Source: Anthropogastromicrobium sp052273485
GTDB lineage: Bacteria > Bacillota > Clostridia > Lachnospirales > Lachnospiraceae
Length of the DNA: 64,000 nucleotides
NCBI GenBank assembly: GCA_052273485.1
Contig: DAVZID010000009.1
Location: 7,764-71,763 of the forward strand
Direction of reading: 5' to 3'
Below are positions 7,668 to 16,181 of this stretch, one piece after another. A program made the translations under genes and the position numbers. Positions within the stretch are counted from its first letter, which is position 1. Every line of letters starts with the position of its first letter. The notes under the pieces are model-generated. The model saw nothing but the letters and a program-made list of their open reading frames with translations, made no database searches and was not told where the DNA came from.

Positions 7668-8602
7668 TTCGTCCCCTTTCCGCCAGAAATCTCACGCTCT
7701 AAGAGATTTTCCAGACTGCTCTGACCTCGGCTAAAGGAATACACCTTTACCCCATTTTCCACCAATTTTTCTAAAAGCACTGCTTCATCCTGAATGCCAC
7801 CAGCAAAATGCATAACAATAAAATTGCCATCTCTGGAAATCGTTTGCACGAGATCTTCCTTTCGAAGAATCGCAACCGCAAGTTCCGGCGAATCGCAGAC
7901 ACGCAAATACAAAAGTGCCTCACTTCTTGCCTGACGAAGAATCTCGGACAAATTTCCCTCACTGATGATACGTCCTTTCTCGAGAATGCCAATCTCACTG
8001 CAAAGCTGTGCAGCATCCGGAAGCGACTGCGATGCCATAAGAACCGTTGTCTCCTCCTCTGCAAGAATCGCAAACATCTCCTCCATTGCAAGCTTTTGTG
8101 CACTCTCCATTCCCGCAAATGGATCATCCAACAGCAGCAGACGCGGCCGATGAAGAATTGCTCTTAAGAAGGAAAGCTCTCTTCGAATGCTCACTGGCTG
8201 CTCCTCAACTAGCTGCTCTGCCTTTCGCTCAAGATGCCCCATCTGAAGCACCTCCATACAGCGCTCCCTCGCCGCCAAACCGTACAACCCATGTGCATGC
8301 GCATACACCTCCAGATACTCCATCACCTGAAGGCGCGGAAAATAGCCATCCTGTGCACCCATGTAACCAAGAATGTGCAGGATATTTTTTTTATTTTCGC
8401 GCTTTGCTGTGTCCATTCCGTTGATATAAATTTTTCCGCTCTGTGGCTCTAAAAGGCCTGCGCACAGGCGAAGAAGCGTTGATTTTCCAGACCCTTTTCT
8501 TCCAAGAAGCGCATAAAAGTTTCCCGGTGTGACCGTCAGCGTAAGCTCATCGATCAATGTTTTCTTTTTTATCTTAAATGTAAGCTTATTTACGGACAGC
8601 AT
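7664..8602 (-). CDS. ABC transporter ATPase with eroded catalytic motifs
   Basis: A 312-residue nucleotide-binding subunit partnering the ABC-2 permease. Walker A is intact (GRKGSGKS, 34-41). The usual LSGGQ signature is replaced by PVSIRRE (136-142), Walker B ends LLLLDDP (155-161) so the catalytic Glu is Asp, the D-loop is AGMES, and the H-loop His is Gln (ASQSL, 190-194). It probably binds ATP but hydrolyses it slowly, unless another ATPase joins it. The C-terminal 100 residues are a variable domain seen in many export ATPases. It starts at ATG 8602 after CAGGAGGATTTC, 50 bp downstream of the lipoprotein gene. Family certain; active transport uncertain. Confidence 0.88.
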   Translation of the reverse strand: MLSVNKLTFKIKKKTLIDELTLTVTPGNFYALLGRKGSGKSTLLRLCAGLLEPQSGKIYINGMDTAKRENKKNILHILGYMGAQDGYFPRLQVMEYLEVYAHAHGLYGLAARERCMEVLQMGHLERKAEQLVEEQPVSIRRELSFLRAILHRPRLLLLDDPFAGMESAQKLAMEEMFAILAEEETTVLMASQSLPDAAQLCSEIGILEKGRIISEGNLSEILRQARSEALLYLRVCDSPELAVAILRKEDLVQTISRDGNFIVMHFAGGIQDEAVLLEKLVENGVKVYSFSRGQSSLENLLEREISGGKGTK

Positions 8603-8652
8603 GAAATCCTCCTGTCAAATGTTCCATTTTCATCAATCTTTTGCCTCACTGT

Positions 8653-10530
8653 TTAATTCGATGACACCGACAGACGAAGGATTGTATTGTTTTCCACCGG
8701 GTAGTCCGTGTACTCTTGAAGCGCCGGCGTATAGTCGATCTGTGCCATAACCGCTGCATTGTTATTTTCTGTATACAGAAAATATTCATAATAATCCGAG
8801 AGCTGTCCAATCCACTGCCCCCGATTTCGGTACGCGCCATCTGAGAACTGATCTCTTGTCATCATATGAACACGTCCATTTTTTTGCTCGGCTTCTAAAT
8901 CAATCGTCTCGCCAGGCTGCCAATGCTCAATCAATGCCAGCTCATCCCCCACGTTTACCACAGCTGAAACCAACTCATATTTTGTATTGTTTACAAGTGT
9001 TCCAAGAAGGCCGAAATCATTGTTTGTCACCGTTCCTGTGATTGTGCCAATTCCTGTAATGTTTTTTTGAAGTTCAAAATAGCGAGACGAAAATGCAGTG
9101 AGATTTTCCATTGACAGTAACGTCTGGTCGTTATGAAAGCTTACTGTAGCCACACGCTTCGCATTGACCGCACCATTTTGTGTACCGCTTCCCCAATAAT
9201 ACGCGTCCATAATCGCATTCACATTATATTGGTGGCTCAGACTAACCTCATAATTGCTGTTAAATGGTGCTTGAATGCCCGTGTAGACAGTTTCTGTTAA
9301 CGTATTTTCCTCACAGTTTTCATCTGAAAGAACCGTAAGGCTTTGAAGAAACGGTCTGGAATAGCGCGTATTCGTTCCTGCGATAAAAATCAGAATCGAA
9401 AAGACGACCGCAAGCAGGCATACCAGCGGGCGAAACCAGCGAATGATCTTTTTTCTTCGCACAAAGAAATAAATTCCCGGAATACCAACTGCCAGATAAA
9501 GAACTAAAATGGCAACATATTGCCATACCTTTGGCGTCTCTGCGGATGATTTATGCGCCTTAATCCGATCAATCAGAGGTGATTTGTCATAGACAGTAAG
9601 CGAGCTGTAGTCCTCAGAGTAGCTGCCGCTTGCACCATCACTTAACGCTTTTAGCAGTGTTGTCTTTCGATCATCGGTCAAGCGCGCTGCGGTCTGACTC
9701 AGTGTCCCACTTAAAAACCAGACCTTTCCACTTCCAAGTGTTCGGTATAACAGCTTGACGTTTCCGCCCACGCTAAAGTTTTTTGAATCGCCAAAGCCGC
9801 TTACACCCATGCGCTGAAACATGGACCATCCGCCGCTTCCCTGAAAGACAAGCGTTCCTCCACTTTTCACCCACGCAAGCATCGCTTTTTGCACATCCTC
9901 GTCAAGTCCTTCAAAATAGGAAACGTCAACTGTCAAAAAGTCAAGCATGTTGTAGCCTTCTTTTTGGCTGTATAGATTATCCTGCGTAAGCGTTACATTG
10001 CGAACCGTGATCGTTGTCCCAAAATCCGCTCTGGTGATTTCATCCGGCCAGGACACACTATCGGTCTGTGTTCCAAGCTGTCCTGCCAGAATCATATTTT
10101 GCCACTCATCGTATGCCTGATAGGTGCTCGTTCTGCTGTAGATGACATGCTCATCACTGTCAAGAATCTCAAGTGTAACTTGACTGCTATACTTTGCCGC
10201 CGGTACAATAAATGAAATGGTCTGCGAGCTTTTGGTCGTCAATGGTTTTCGATACGCATAATAATCGTTTGTGTTCGTTGGCACCGTTAATACACACCAA
10301 CTGCCCTCCTTGGCATAATCGCCATCAACATGCACCGTAACCGGAAATGGACTCTCTTCCACAAGCATGCCCTCTTTTCCAAGACCAAGACTGACACTGA
10401 CACTTCCGGAATACACATAATAGGTATGTCTGGCAGAAGTCTGACATCCACTTAGTCCAGCCACAGCAAACATGCTAATTGCCATAAACAGCAAAAAAAG
10501 AGCAATGCAATTCGTGTGTTTATGTCTCAT
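8653..10530 (-). CDS. Putative lipoprotein with Rossmann-like domain and two membrane helices
   Basis: A 625-residue protein that I do not recognise by name. ATG 10530 follows AGGAGGAATTGG and overlaps the kinase gene by 11 bp. A signal sequence ends in the lipobox LSGC (Cys29). Residues 35-330 would be outside the cell: a beta-rich part, then at about 195-275 an alternating segment (MLDFLTVDVSYFEGL, then AWVKSGGTLVFQGSG) like the GATase-1-like folds found in GldG-type ABC partners. Two helices follow at about 335-357 and 368-384 with a basic loop RRKK between them, and the last 240 residues are again outside. Its place between a sensor kinase and an ABC exporter suggests a sensing or substrate-presenting subunit; this is inference. 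Confidence 0.65.
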   Translation of the reverse strand: MRHKHTNCIALFLLFMAISMFAVAGLSGCQTSARHTYYVYSGSVSVSLGLGKEGMLVEESPFPVTVHVDGDYAKEGSWCVLTVPTNTNDYYAYRKPLTTKSSQTISFIVPAAKYSSQVTLEILDSDEHVIYSRTSTYQAYDEWQNMILAGQLGTQTDSVSWPDEITRADFGTTITVRNVTLTQDNLYSQKEGYNMLDFLTVDVSYFEGLDEDVQKAMLAWVKSGGTLVFQGSGGWSMFQRMGVSGFGDSKNFSVGGNVKLLYRTLGSGKVWFLSGTLSQTAARLTDDRKTTLLKALSDGASGSYSEDYSSLTVYDKSPLIDRIKAHKSSAETPKVWQYVAILVLYLAVGIPGIYFFVRRKKIIRWFRPLVCLLAVVFSILIFIAGTNTRYSRPFLQSLTVLSDENCEENTLTETVYTGIQAPFNSNYEVSLSHQYNVNAIMDAYYWGSGTQNGAVNAKRVATVSFHNDQTLLSMENLTAFSSRYFELQKNITGIGTITGTVTNNDFGLLGTLVNNTKYELVSAVVNVGDELALIEHWQPGETIDLEAEQKNGRVHMMTRDQFSDGAYRNRGQWIGQLSDYYEYFLYTENNNAAVMAQIDYTPALQEYTDYPVENNTILRLSVSSN

Positions 10531-11695
10531 CCAATTCCTCCTGATTTGTGCCAATACCATTCGTCTCTTCCTGTGCCTCCTCGTGCGTACTCGGAAGCGT
10601 CACTGAAAAGACAGTTCCCTCAAGGCTGCTCTTTGCCGAAATTGAACCGCCATGGATGCGCGCCACATTCGCCGCAATCGCAAGGCCAAGTCCAGTGCCG
10701 CCTGTCGCCGAATTTCTCGAAGCCTCGGCACGGTAAAACTTTTCAAAAATGCGGTCCAAATCCTTTTGTGGAATGACTTTTCCAAAATTAATGATATCGA
10801 CAGTGATCGTATCTTTTTTTGTCTTTGTATTTACGATCAAACGCTTGCCCTCTTTTCCATATTTGATCGCGTTGTTGATCAAATTGTCAAAGAGGCGCAC
10901 AAGAAGCGTGGCATCACCCTGAATCACAAAATTGGGTGCATCCGGGTGATACTCATACTCCATCTCATTCTTCTCAAAGACCGGATAAAATTCATCAAGT
11001 AACTGAGCAAGAAGCGTAATAATGTCAATCGGCTGCATATTTGCGGTCTGCTTGCTGTAGCTAAGCTTTGTAAAGCCAAATAGATCTTCAATCATCTGCT
11101 GCAAATGCTTTGCCTTGTCGTGCGCGATGCGGATATAATTCTGGCGTGTCTCTTCTGGAAGATCCTTTCTAGTGGATAAAATGTCCAGATAACCCAAGAT
11201 CGAAGTGAGCGGTGTTCGAAGATCATGTGCAATATTGGTAATCAGCTCATTTTTCGTCTCCTCTGCCTGCTTCTCTTTTTCAAGAAGCTGCTCAATCTCC
11301 TCTGCCATATGATTGACCTGCATCGCAATATCGGAAAGCTCATTGTCCCCACGCACTGGAATGCGCGTATTAAAATGGCCCTCTGAAATTTCCTGAAGCG
11401 ATGCGGAAATCTTTCTCGTATATTTGAGCGTGCGGTGCTGGAGCATGCCAAACACAAACGCAAATACACCAATGCCAATCAACAAATAAACAAAAATCAG
11501 GGGCGCGTTGTATTCACCTGAAAGGCTGGCGACGCTCCCCTGAAAACCGAACTGGCACAAAATGACATCTGCCAGTTTGCTGTTAAGCAAAAGTGCGACC
11601 TCAGCCGCCAGCGCAGCAGCTGCGCTCAACACGGTGTTGAGCAGCAGACTGCCTCTGTATTTCACTTTGTTTTTACTGGTCAATTTTGTATCCAA
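10520..11695 (-). CDS. HAMP-domain sensor histidine kinase
   Basis: A 391-residue membrane kinase paired with the upstream regulator. Two helices (about 17-38 and 66-84) flank a very short external loop of about 27 residues, so it likely senses within or near the membrane or through a partner. A HAMP region (about 87-140), the HisKA box NIAHDLRTPLTSILGYL with His157, an N-box NLINNAIKYG, and the G boxes FEKFYRAEAS and GGTGLGLAIA follow. This is the VanS/PhoR-like class. The start is uncertain: the longest reading uses TTG 11695, too close to GGGGAG, and TTG 11683 is an alternative. It overlaps the regulator gene by up to 23 bp. Confidence 0.9.
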   Translation of the reverse strand: MDTKLTSKNKVKYRGSLLLNTVLSAAAALAAEVALLLNSKLADVILCQFGFQGSVASLSGEYNAPLIFVYLLIGIGVFAFVFGMLQHRTLKYTRKISASLQEISEGHFNTRIPVRGDNELSDIAMQVNHMAEEIEQLLEKEKQAEETKNELITNIAHDLRTPLTSILGYLDILSTRKDLPEETRQNYIRIAHDKAKHLQQMIEDLFGFTKLSYSKQTANMQPIDIITLLAQLLDEFYPVFEKNEMEYEYHPDAPNFVIQGDATLLVRLFDNLINNAIKYGKEGKRLIVNTKTKKDTITVDIINFGKVIPQKDLDRIFEKFYRAEASRNSATGGTGLGLAIAANVARIHGGSISAKSSLEGTVFSVTLPSTHEEAQEETNGIGTNQEELDET

Positions 11696-12377
11696 CTCCC
11701 CATACGGTTGTTATGATCTTATCCTCGCGCTGGTCATCCTTAATCTTGGTGCGCAAACGACGGATATGTACCATAACGGTATTGTTTGCCTCATAGACGG
11801 TTTCGTTCCAGACATTTTTAAAGATCTCGTCGGTACTAAACACTTTACCCGGATTTTGCGCGAGCAGGCACAGAATATCAAACTCAAGCGGTGTCAGCTT
11901 GATCTCCTCTCCGTCCACAGTTACTACATGTGTCGTTCGGTTAATCACAACACCTCGAATTGAGATAATCTCATTGTTTTCTTTTTTCTGCACACCATCC
12001 GGATTCAGTTCGGTGTAGCGGCGAAGCTGCGACTTAACACGTGCAGTCAGCTCAAGCGGACTAAACGGCTTTGTCACGTAGTCATCTGCACCGCAGCCAA
12101 GGCCAAGAATCTTATCCAGATCGGTTGACTTGGCGCTTAAGAAAATGACCGGAATGTTGCTGAACTTTCGAATCTGTCTGCACATCTCAATGCCATCCAT
12201 CTCTGGCATCATGATGTCCAAGATGGCCAACTGAATATCGTGTTCCTGCAAGATCTGAAGACCTTCCTTTGCGCTGTATGCCTTCCAGACATGGTACCCG
12301 TCGCTGACTAGATAGATCTCCAGAAGATCCGCAATCTCCTTCTCGTCATCGGTTACTAATATATTGATCTGATCCAT
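11673..12377 (-). CDS. OmpR/VanR-type response regulator
   Basis: A 234-residue two-domain regulator. The receiver has the acidic pair D10-D11, the phosphoacceptor D54 (LAILDIMMPEMDG) and the conserved Lys in ADDYVTKPFSPLEL. A winged-helix DNA-binding domain covers about 135-232 (LTPLEFDILCLLAQNPGKVFS, then the VMVHIRRLRTKI recognition helix). It belongs with the overlapping histidine kinase and probably controls the lipoprotein-ABC genes downstream. It starts at ATG 12377, 18 bp behind the polyphosphate kinase stop, so it may be cotranscribed with the polyphosphate genes. Signal unknown. Confidence 0.93.
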   Translation of the reverse strand: MDQINILVTDDEKEIADLLEIYLVSDGYHVWKAYSAKEGLQILQEHDIQLAILDIMMPEMDGIEMCRQIRKFSNIPVIFLSAKSTDLDKILGLGCGADDYVTKPFSPLELTARVKSQLRRYTELNPDGVQKKENNEIISIRGVVINRTTHVVTVDGEEIKLTPLEFDILCLLAQNPGKVFSTDEIFKNVWNETVYEANNTVMVHIRRLRTKIKDDQREDKIITTVWGVGYKIDQ

Positions 12378-12395
12378 AGTTTTCTCCGTTCCTTC

Positions 12396-14546
12396 TTATT
12401 CCTGCGCATCCTCTGCTGCCTCAAGCGGCTCAAACACGCGCTGCTGCTGCAGACTTTGTGCGCACGCTTCCTTTGCCGCTGCCTCAGCCTCCTTACAGAA
12501 TGCATCCTGAGAATCAATCAGTGCTTTTCCTCTCTTATCAATACGCTCATACTGACCGCTTGCATCCATCTTCATAACTCTGGCGCGTACCGTATCGGCA
12601 AGCTCAAGCTCTAAGATATGACGCACCTTTGCGCGCACGGTTGGATCAAGTACTGGGAAGGTGATCTCGACTCTTCGATCAAGGTTTCGCGGCATCCAGT
12701 CAGCACTGCCCATGTAAATCTCCTCATTTCCGCCATTTGCGAAGCAGAAAATACGACTGTGTTCAAGGAATGTGCCAACGATAGAGCGCACACGGATATT
12801 CTCGCTGATGCCCGGAATGCCTGCCTTCACGCAGCAGATACCGCGGATGATTAAATCAATCTGTACACCTGCCGCCGATGCCTCATAAAGTGCAGCAATA
12901 ATACCCTTATCGCAAAGAGAGTTCATCTTTGCAATGATATAAGCTGGACGACCGCTCTTTGCAAACTCGGTCTCTCTCTTAATCCAGGAAAGGAACTTTC
13001 CACGCAGCCACAGCGGTGCAACGGCTAACTGATTCCAGGACTCTGGCTCAGAATAACCAGAAAGCATATTGAATACGGCAGTTGCATCCTCACCGATCAT
13101 GCGGTTACAGGTCATGATACCGCAATCGGTGTAAAGCTTTGCGGTCGCATCGTTATAGTTTCCGGTACCCAAATGAACATAGCGGCAAATACCATCCTCC
13201 TCATCACGCACGATTAACGTAATCTTACTGTGCGTCTTTAAGCCGCGCAGACCATAAATAACGTGGCAGCCTGCCTTCTCAAGCATCTTCGCCCAGATAA
13301 TATTATGCTCCTCATCAAAACGTGCCTTTAACTCGACAAGAACGGTTACCTGCTTGCCATTTTCTGCCGCCTTTGCTAATGCGGCGATAATTGGAGAATT
13401 TCCACTGACACGGTACAGCGTCTGCTTAATTGCAAGTACCTTCGGATCCACTGCTGCCTCTTTAATAAAGTTTACAACTGGGTCGAAAGTAATGTATGGA
13501 TGATGCAGGAAAATATCGCCTTTTTTGATATTGTCAAAAATCGACAGTTCTGGATCAATCTGTGGGCAGCGCTGTGGCTTATACTTTGGCTGCTTGAATG
13601 CGTCAAAACCGTCCATGCCGTAAAGCTTCATTAAGAATGTCAAATCAAGCGGTCCCTGAATCTTATAAATCTCCTCATCGGAAATTGCCAGCTCTTTTTT
13701 CAGATATTTGAGCAGATATGGATCAATCTCCTCGCTGACTTCGAGTTTAATTGCCTCGCCCCACTGGCGCTGCTTTAACTGCTTTTCAATCTCCTGCAGA
13801 AGATCCTCTGCCTCTTCCTCGTCGATGCTAAGGTCTGCATTTCGCTCGATACGGTATGCTGCGGTGCTGATGACATCGTAGTTTAAGAACAGCTTGCTGA
13901 TGTTTCTGCGAATGATCTCCTCAAGAAGAATCATCTTTACACCCTCTGCACACGGCAGCTGCACGATTCGTCCCATCACGGATGGCACCTGAACCGTAGC
14001 AAACTCAAGCTCTGGCTCATCATCTTCCTCGCTTTGCTTCTTTGTCTTAATCAGTGCTGCAATATTCAATGTCTTGTTGCGAATCAACGGGAATGGGCGA
14101 GATGCATCTACCGCCATCGGTGTCAGAACTGGATAGACCTTTTCCATAAAGAAATTGTCTGCAAATGCAGCTTCCTCCTCACTCATCTGCTCGAATGAGG
14201 TCAACACCGTAATATGCTCCTTTGCAAGCAATGGCAGCAGACTTCTGTTGTAGGTTGAATACTGCGTCTGCGTAAACTCATGGAGTGCCTCGCTGATCGC
14301 AGAAAGCTGCTCCTTTGGTGTCATGCCTGCGATATCCGGCTTTTTATAACCGGCATTTACCATATCCTTAAGAGATGCCACTCGTACCATAAAAAATTCA
14401 TCCAGATTCGATGCGGTGATACTCAAGAATTTGAGACGCTCGAACAGTGGATTGCTCTTATCCCTTGCCTCTTCTAGTACGCGATAGTTAAACTGAATCC
14501 AGCTCAGTTCACGGTTTGTATAATATTGACTGTTTTCAAAATCCAT
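12396..14546 (-). CDS. ppk1: Polyphosphate kinase 1
   Basis: A 716-residue enzyme that reversibly transfers the ATP gamma phosphate to inorganic polyphosphate. The N-terminal domain begins YYTNRELSWIQFNYRVLEEA, typical of PPK1. The catalytic His lies in GLKTHSKITLIV and the second conserved His in RYVHLGTGNYND. The C-terminal domain shows the equivalent phospholipase-D-like half (LEHSRIFCFANGGNEEIYMGSADWMPRNLDRR). Length is normal. ATG 14546 follows AGGTAGGTTGGCAAG. It lies 76 bp downstream of the Ppx/GppA phosphatase gene, so synthesis and breakdown of polyphosphate are encoded together, with the two-component system immediately behind. Confidence 0.96.
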   Translation of the reverse strand: MDFENSQYYTNRELSWIQFNYRVLEEARDKSNPLFERLKFLSITASNLDEFFMVRVASLKDMVNAGYKKPDIAGMTPKEQLSAISEALHEFTQTQYSTYNRSLLPLLAKEHITVLTSFEQMSEEEAAFADNFFMEKVYPVLTPMAVDASRPFPLIRNKTLNIAALIKTKKQSEEDDEPELEFATVQVPSVMGRIVQLPCAEGVKMILLEEIIRRNISKLFLNYDVISTAAYRIERNADLSIDEEEAEDLLQEIEKQLKQRQWGEAIKLEVSEEIDPYLLKYLKKELAISDEEIYKIQGPLDLTFLMKLYGMDGFDAFKQPKYKPQRCPQIDPELSIFDNIKKGDIFLHHPYITFDPVVNFIKEAAVDPKVLAIKQTLYRVSGNSPIIAALAKAAENGKQVTVLVELKARFDEEHNIIWAKMLEKAGCHVIYGLRGLKTHSKITLIVRDEEDGICRYVHLGTGNYNDATAKLYTDCGIMTCNRMIGEDATAVFNMLSGYSEPESWNQLAVAPLWLRGKFLSWIKRETEFAKSGRPAYIIAKMNSLCDKGIIAALYEASAAGVQIDLIIRGICCVKAGIPGISENIRVRSIVGTFLEHSRIFCFANGGNEEIYMGSADWMPRNLDRRVEITFPVLDPTVRAKVRHILELELADTVRARVMKMDASGQYERIDKRGKALIDSQDAFCKEAEAAAKEACAQSLQQQRVFEPLEAAEDAQE

Positions 14547-14622
14547 CTTGCCAACCTACCTTTCTATTTTCTATTGACACGCTTTGTTTTCTGGTTCGCT
14601 GTCTTTTTGATGATCTGTTTCG

Positions 14623-16155
14623 TTATCTCTTTTTTCTCTGCTTGATTTCAAAGCCCAGTCCATATACTTCCTCGAAGAAGCCCTGCTTGTCCTGCAGCGT
14701 CTTTTTCTCAAGTGTAATGTTATCCGGATAGGCGGTGGTGATCACGATCTTTGAATCCTTTACGGAAAGCTTCATATCGGCAAATTTCTGACGATGGCTG
14801 CGGTCAAGTGCATTGCATACACGAAGAATTGCGGCGAGTTTCATAACGATCAGATATTCATCATTGCCAAGCTTTCCGTCAAACTCGTCGAAATCTGGCA
14901 GATCCATCGTGTTGTAGCGAACGATGCTTGCGACCATCTCACGCTCCATATGGGAGATTCCAAGAATCTCGGTGGACATGATAATCTGGTAGGCACACTC
15001 ACCCGGTGCACTCATGCTGATAAATTTTCCGCAGTCGTGAAGAATGGCAGCAAGACGAAGAAGCAAACGCTCACGCTCGCCAAGGCCATGATATTTTTGC
15101 AGCAAATCAAAGAACTTACCCACCATCTGCTCAAGGTATTCTGCATGAGCCTGATTTCCTTTGTAGCGCTTGCAGATTGTCTTCGCAGATGCAATGATAT
15201 CTTCCTCGAAATTGTAGGTGATTCGTCCAAGCTTATGCTTTTCCATGTAGTCGATCGCGTATCCATCGCACAGATCGGTCTGTGGAATCCAGATCTTTTC
15301 CGCCTGTGTCGCATCAAGAAGCGTCTGTGCCAGAATCATAACTGGCAGCACCATTGCGGCATACTCAAACGGCATGTCGAGCATTTGACTGATCTCACCT
15401 GTGGATTTTCCACGAATCTGGGAATACAAATTTCGAATATCCTCTGCGGTGATACCTGGCTCTCCAGTGTACTCGAGCACCTTTCGAATCTGAGAAATCA
15501 ACGTATCGCCAACAAGAATCAGGCTGCGGATCGTGTGATCCTTTAAGAACATTTTCTCAAAGGTCTGCACATCGTTATCGATCATTTCCTTTAACACGAG
15601 CTCGACAACCGGGTACTCCCATGAAAATGCGGAGAATATCTCGCTGATTCTTGCCATGCCAAGCGGAATATTCTGCGTGGTTGCAAGTGCCTTTTTCTCA
15701 TAGATGGAAATCTGAAGGCTTCCAGAACCAATGTCGACCATCGCGGTTCCTTTCTCTGGAAGCTTGAAATCATTTTCTCTGGCAATAACTCCTTTGATAC
15801 GCACATAGCGCTGCTCGGAATTACTGAGTACACGCACACGGATCCCGGTTCGCACCTCGATCTGGTCCACGATCATTGCACAATTCTTTGCCTCACGCAC
15901 TGCGCTGTTTGCCAGTGCATAATACTCCGTGATGCCGTACTCGGTAAGCGTCTGCTTGAAATGTGTTAACGCATTGCAGATCTGCTCTAAGACCTGCGTG
16001 CTGATTCGGCCCTCTGAGTAGGTGTCCTTTCCCACTGGAACCATACGGCGCAGACTGTCAATCACCTGCATTCCTTTTCTTGGAGCGATCTCGTACACCT
16101 TCATGATTACATCCTGTGCTCCGATCTCCATTACTGCCATACGCACTGCTGCCAT
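14623..16155 (-). CDS. Ppx/GppA phosphatase with HD domain
   Basis: A 510-residue exopolyphosphatase or pppGpp phosphohydrolase homolog. The N-terminal actin-like ASKHA fold spans about 1-300; the C-terminal part carries an HD domain (LRLAAILHDCGKFISM, near 345-360). Two conserved motifs differ from the textbook form: the phosphate loop reads DIGSGSLQIS where DIGGGS is common, and the ISGEEEAR-like segment reads LSNSEQRY. Activity on polyphosphate rather than pppGpp is suggested only by its neighbour ppk1. It starts at ATG 16155 behind AGAAAGGACG. It may be a divergent member with altered kinetics. Confidence 0.88.
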   Translation of the reverse strand: MAAVRMAVMEIGAQDVIMKVYEIAPRKGMQVIDSLRRMVPVGKDTYSEGRISTQVLEQICNALTHFKQTLTEYGITEYYALANSAVREAKNCAMIVDQIEVRTGIRVRVLSNSEQRYVRIKGVIARENDFKLPEKGTAMVDIGSGSLQISIYEKKALATTQNIPLGMARISEIFSAFSWEYPVVELVLKEMIDNDVQTFEKMFLKDHTIRSLILVGDTLISQIRKVLEYTGEPGITAEDIRNLYSQIRGKSTGEISQMLDMPFEYAAMVLPVMILAQTLLDATQAEKIWIPQTDLCDGYAIDYMEKHKLGRITYNFEEDIIASAKTICKRYKGNQAHAEYLEQMVGKFFDLLQKYHGLGERERLLLRLAAILHDCGKFISMSAPGECAYQIIMSTEILGISHMEREMVASIVRYNTMDLPDFDEFDGKLGNDEYLIVMKLAAILRVCNALDRSHRQKFADMKLSVKDSKIVITTAYPDNITLEKKTLQDKQGFFEEVYGLGFEIKQRKKR

Positions 16156-16181
16156 AATTTCACGTCCTTTCTATTGCTTTA

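Noticed and set aside
14794..15546. 250-codon plus-strand frame inside the Ppx/GppA gene
   Set aside because: Antisense reading with no ribosome site and no recognisable protein character.
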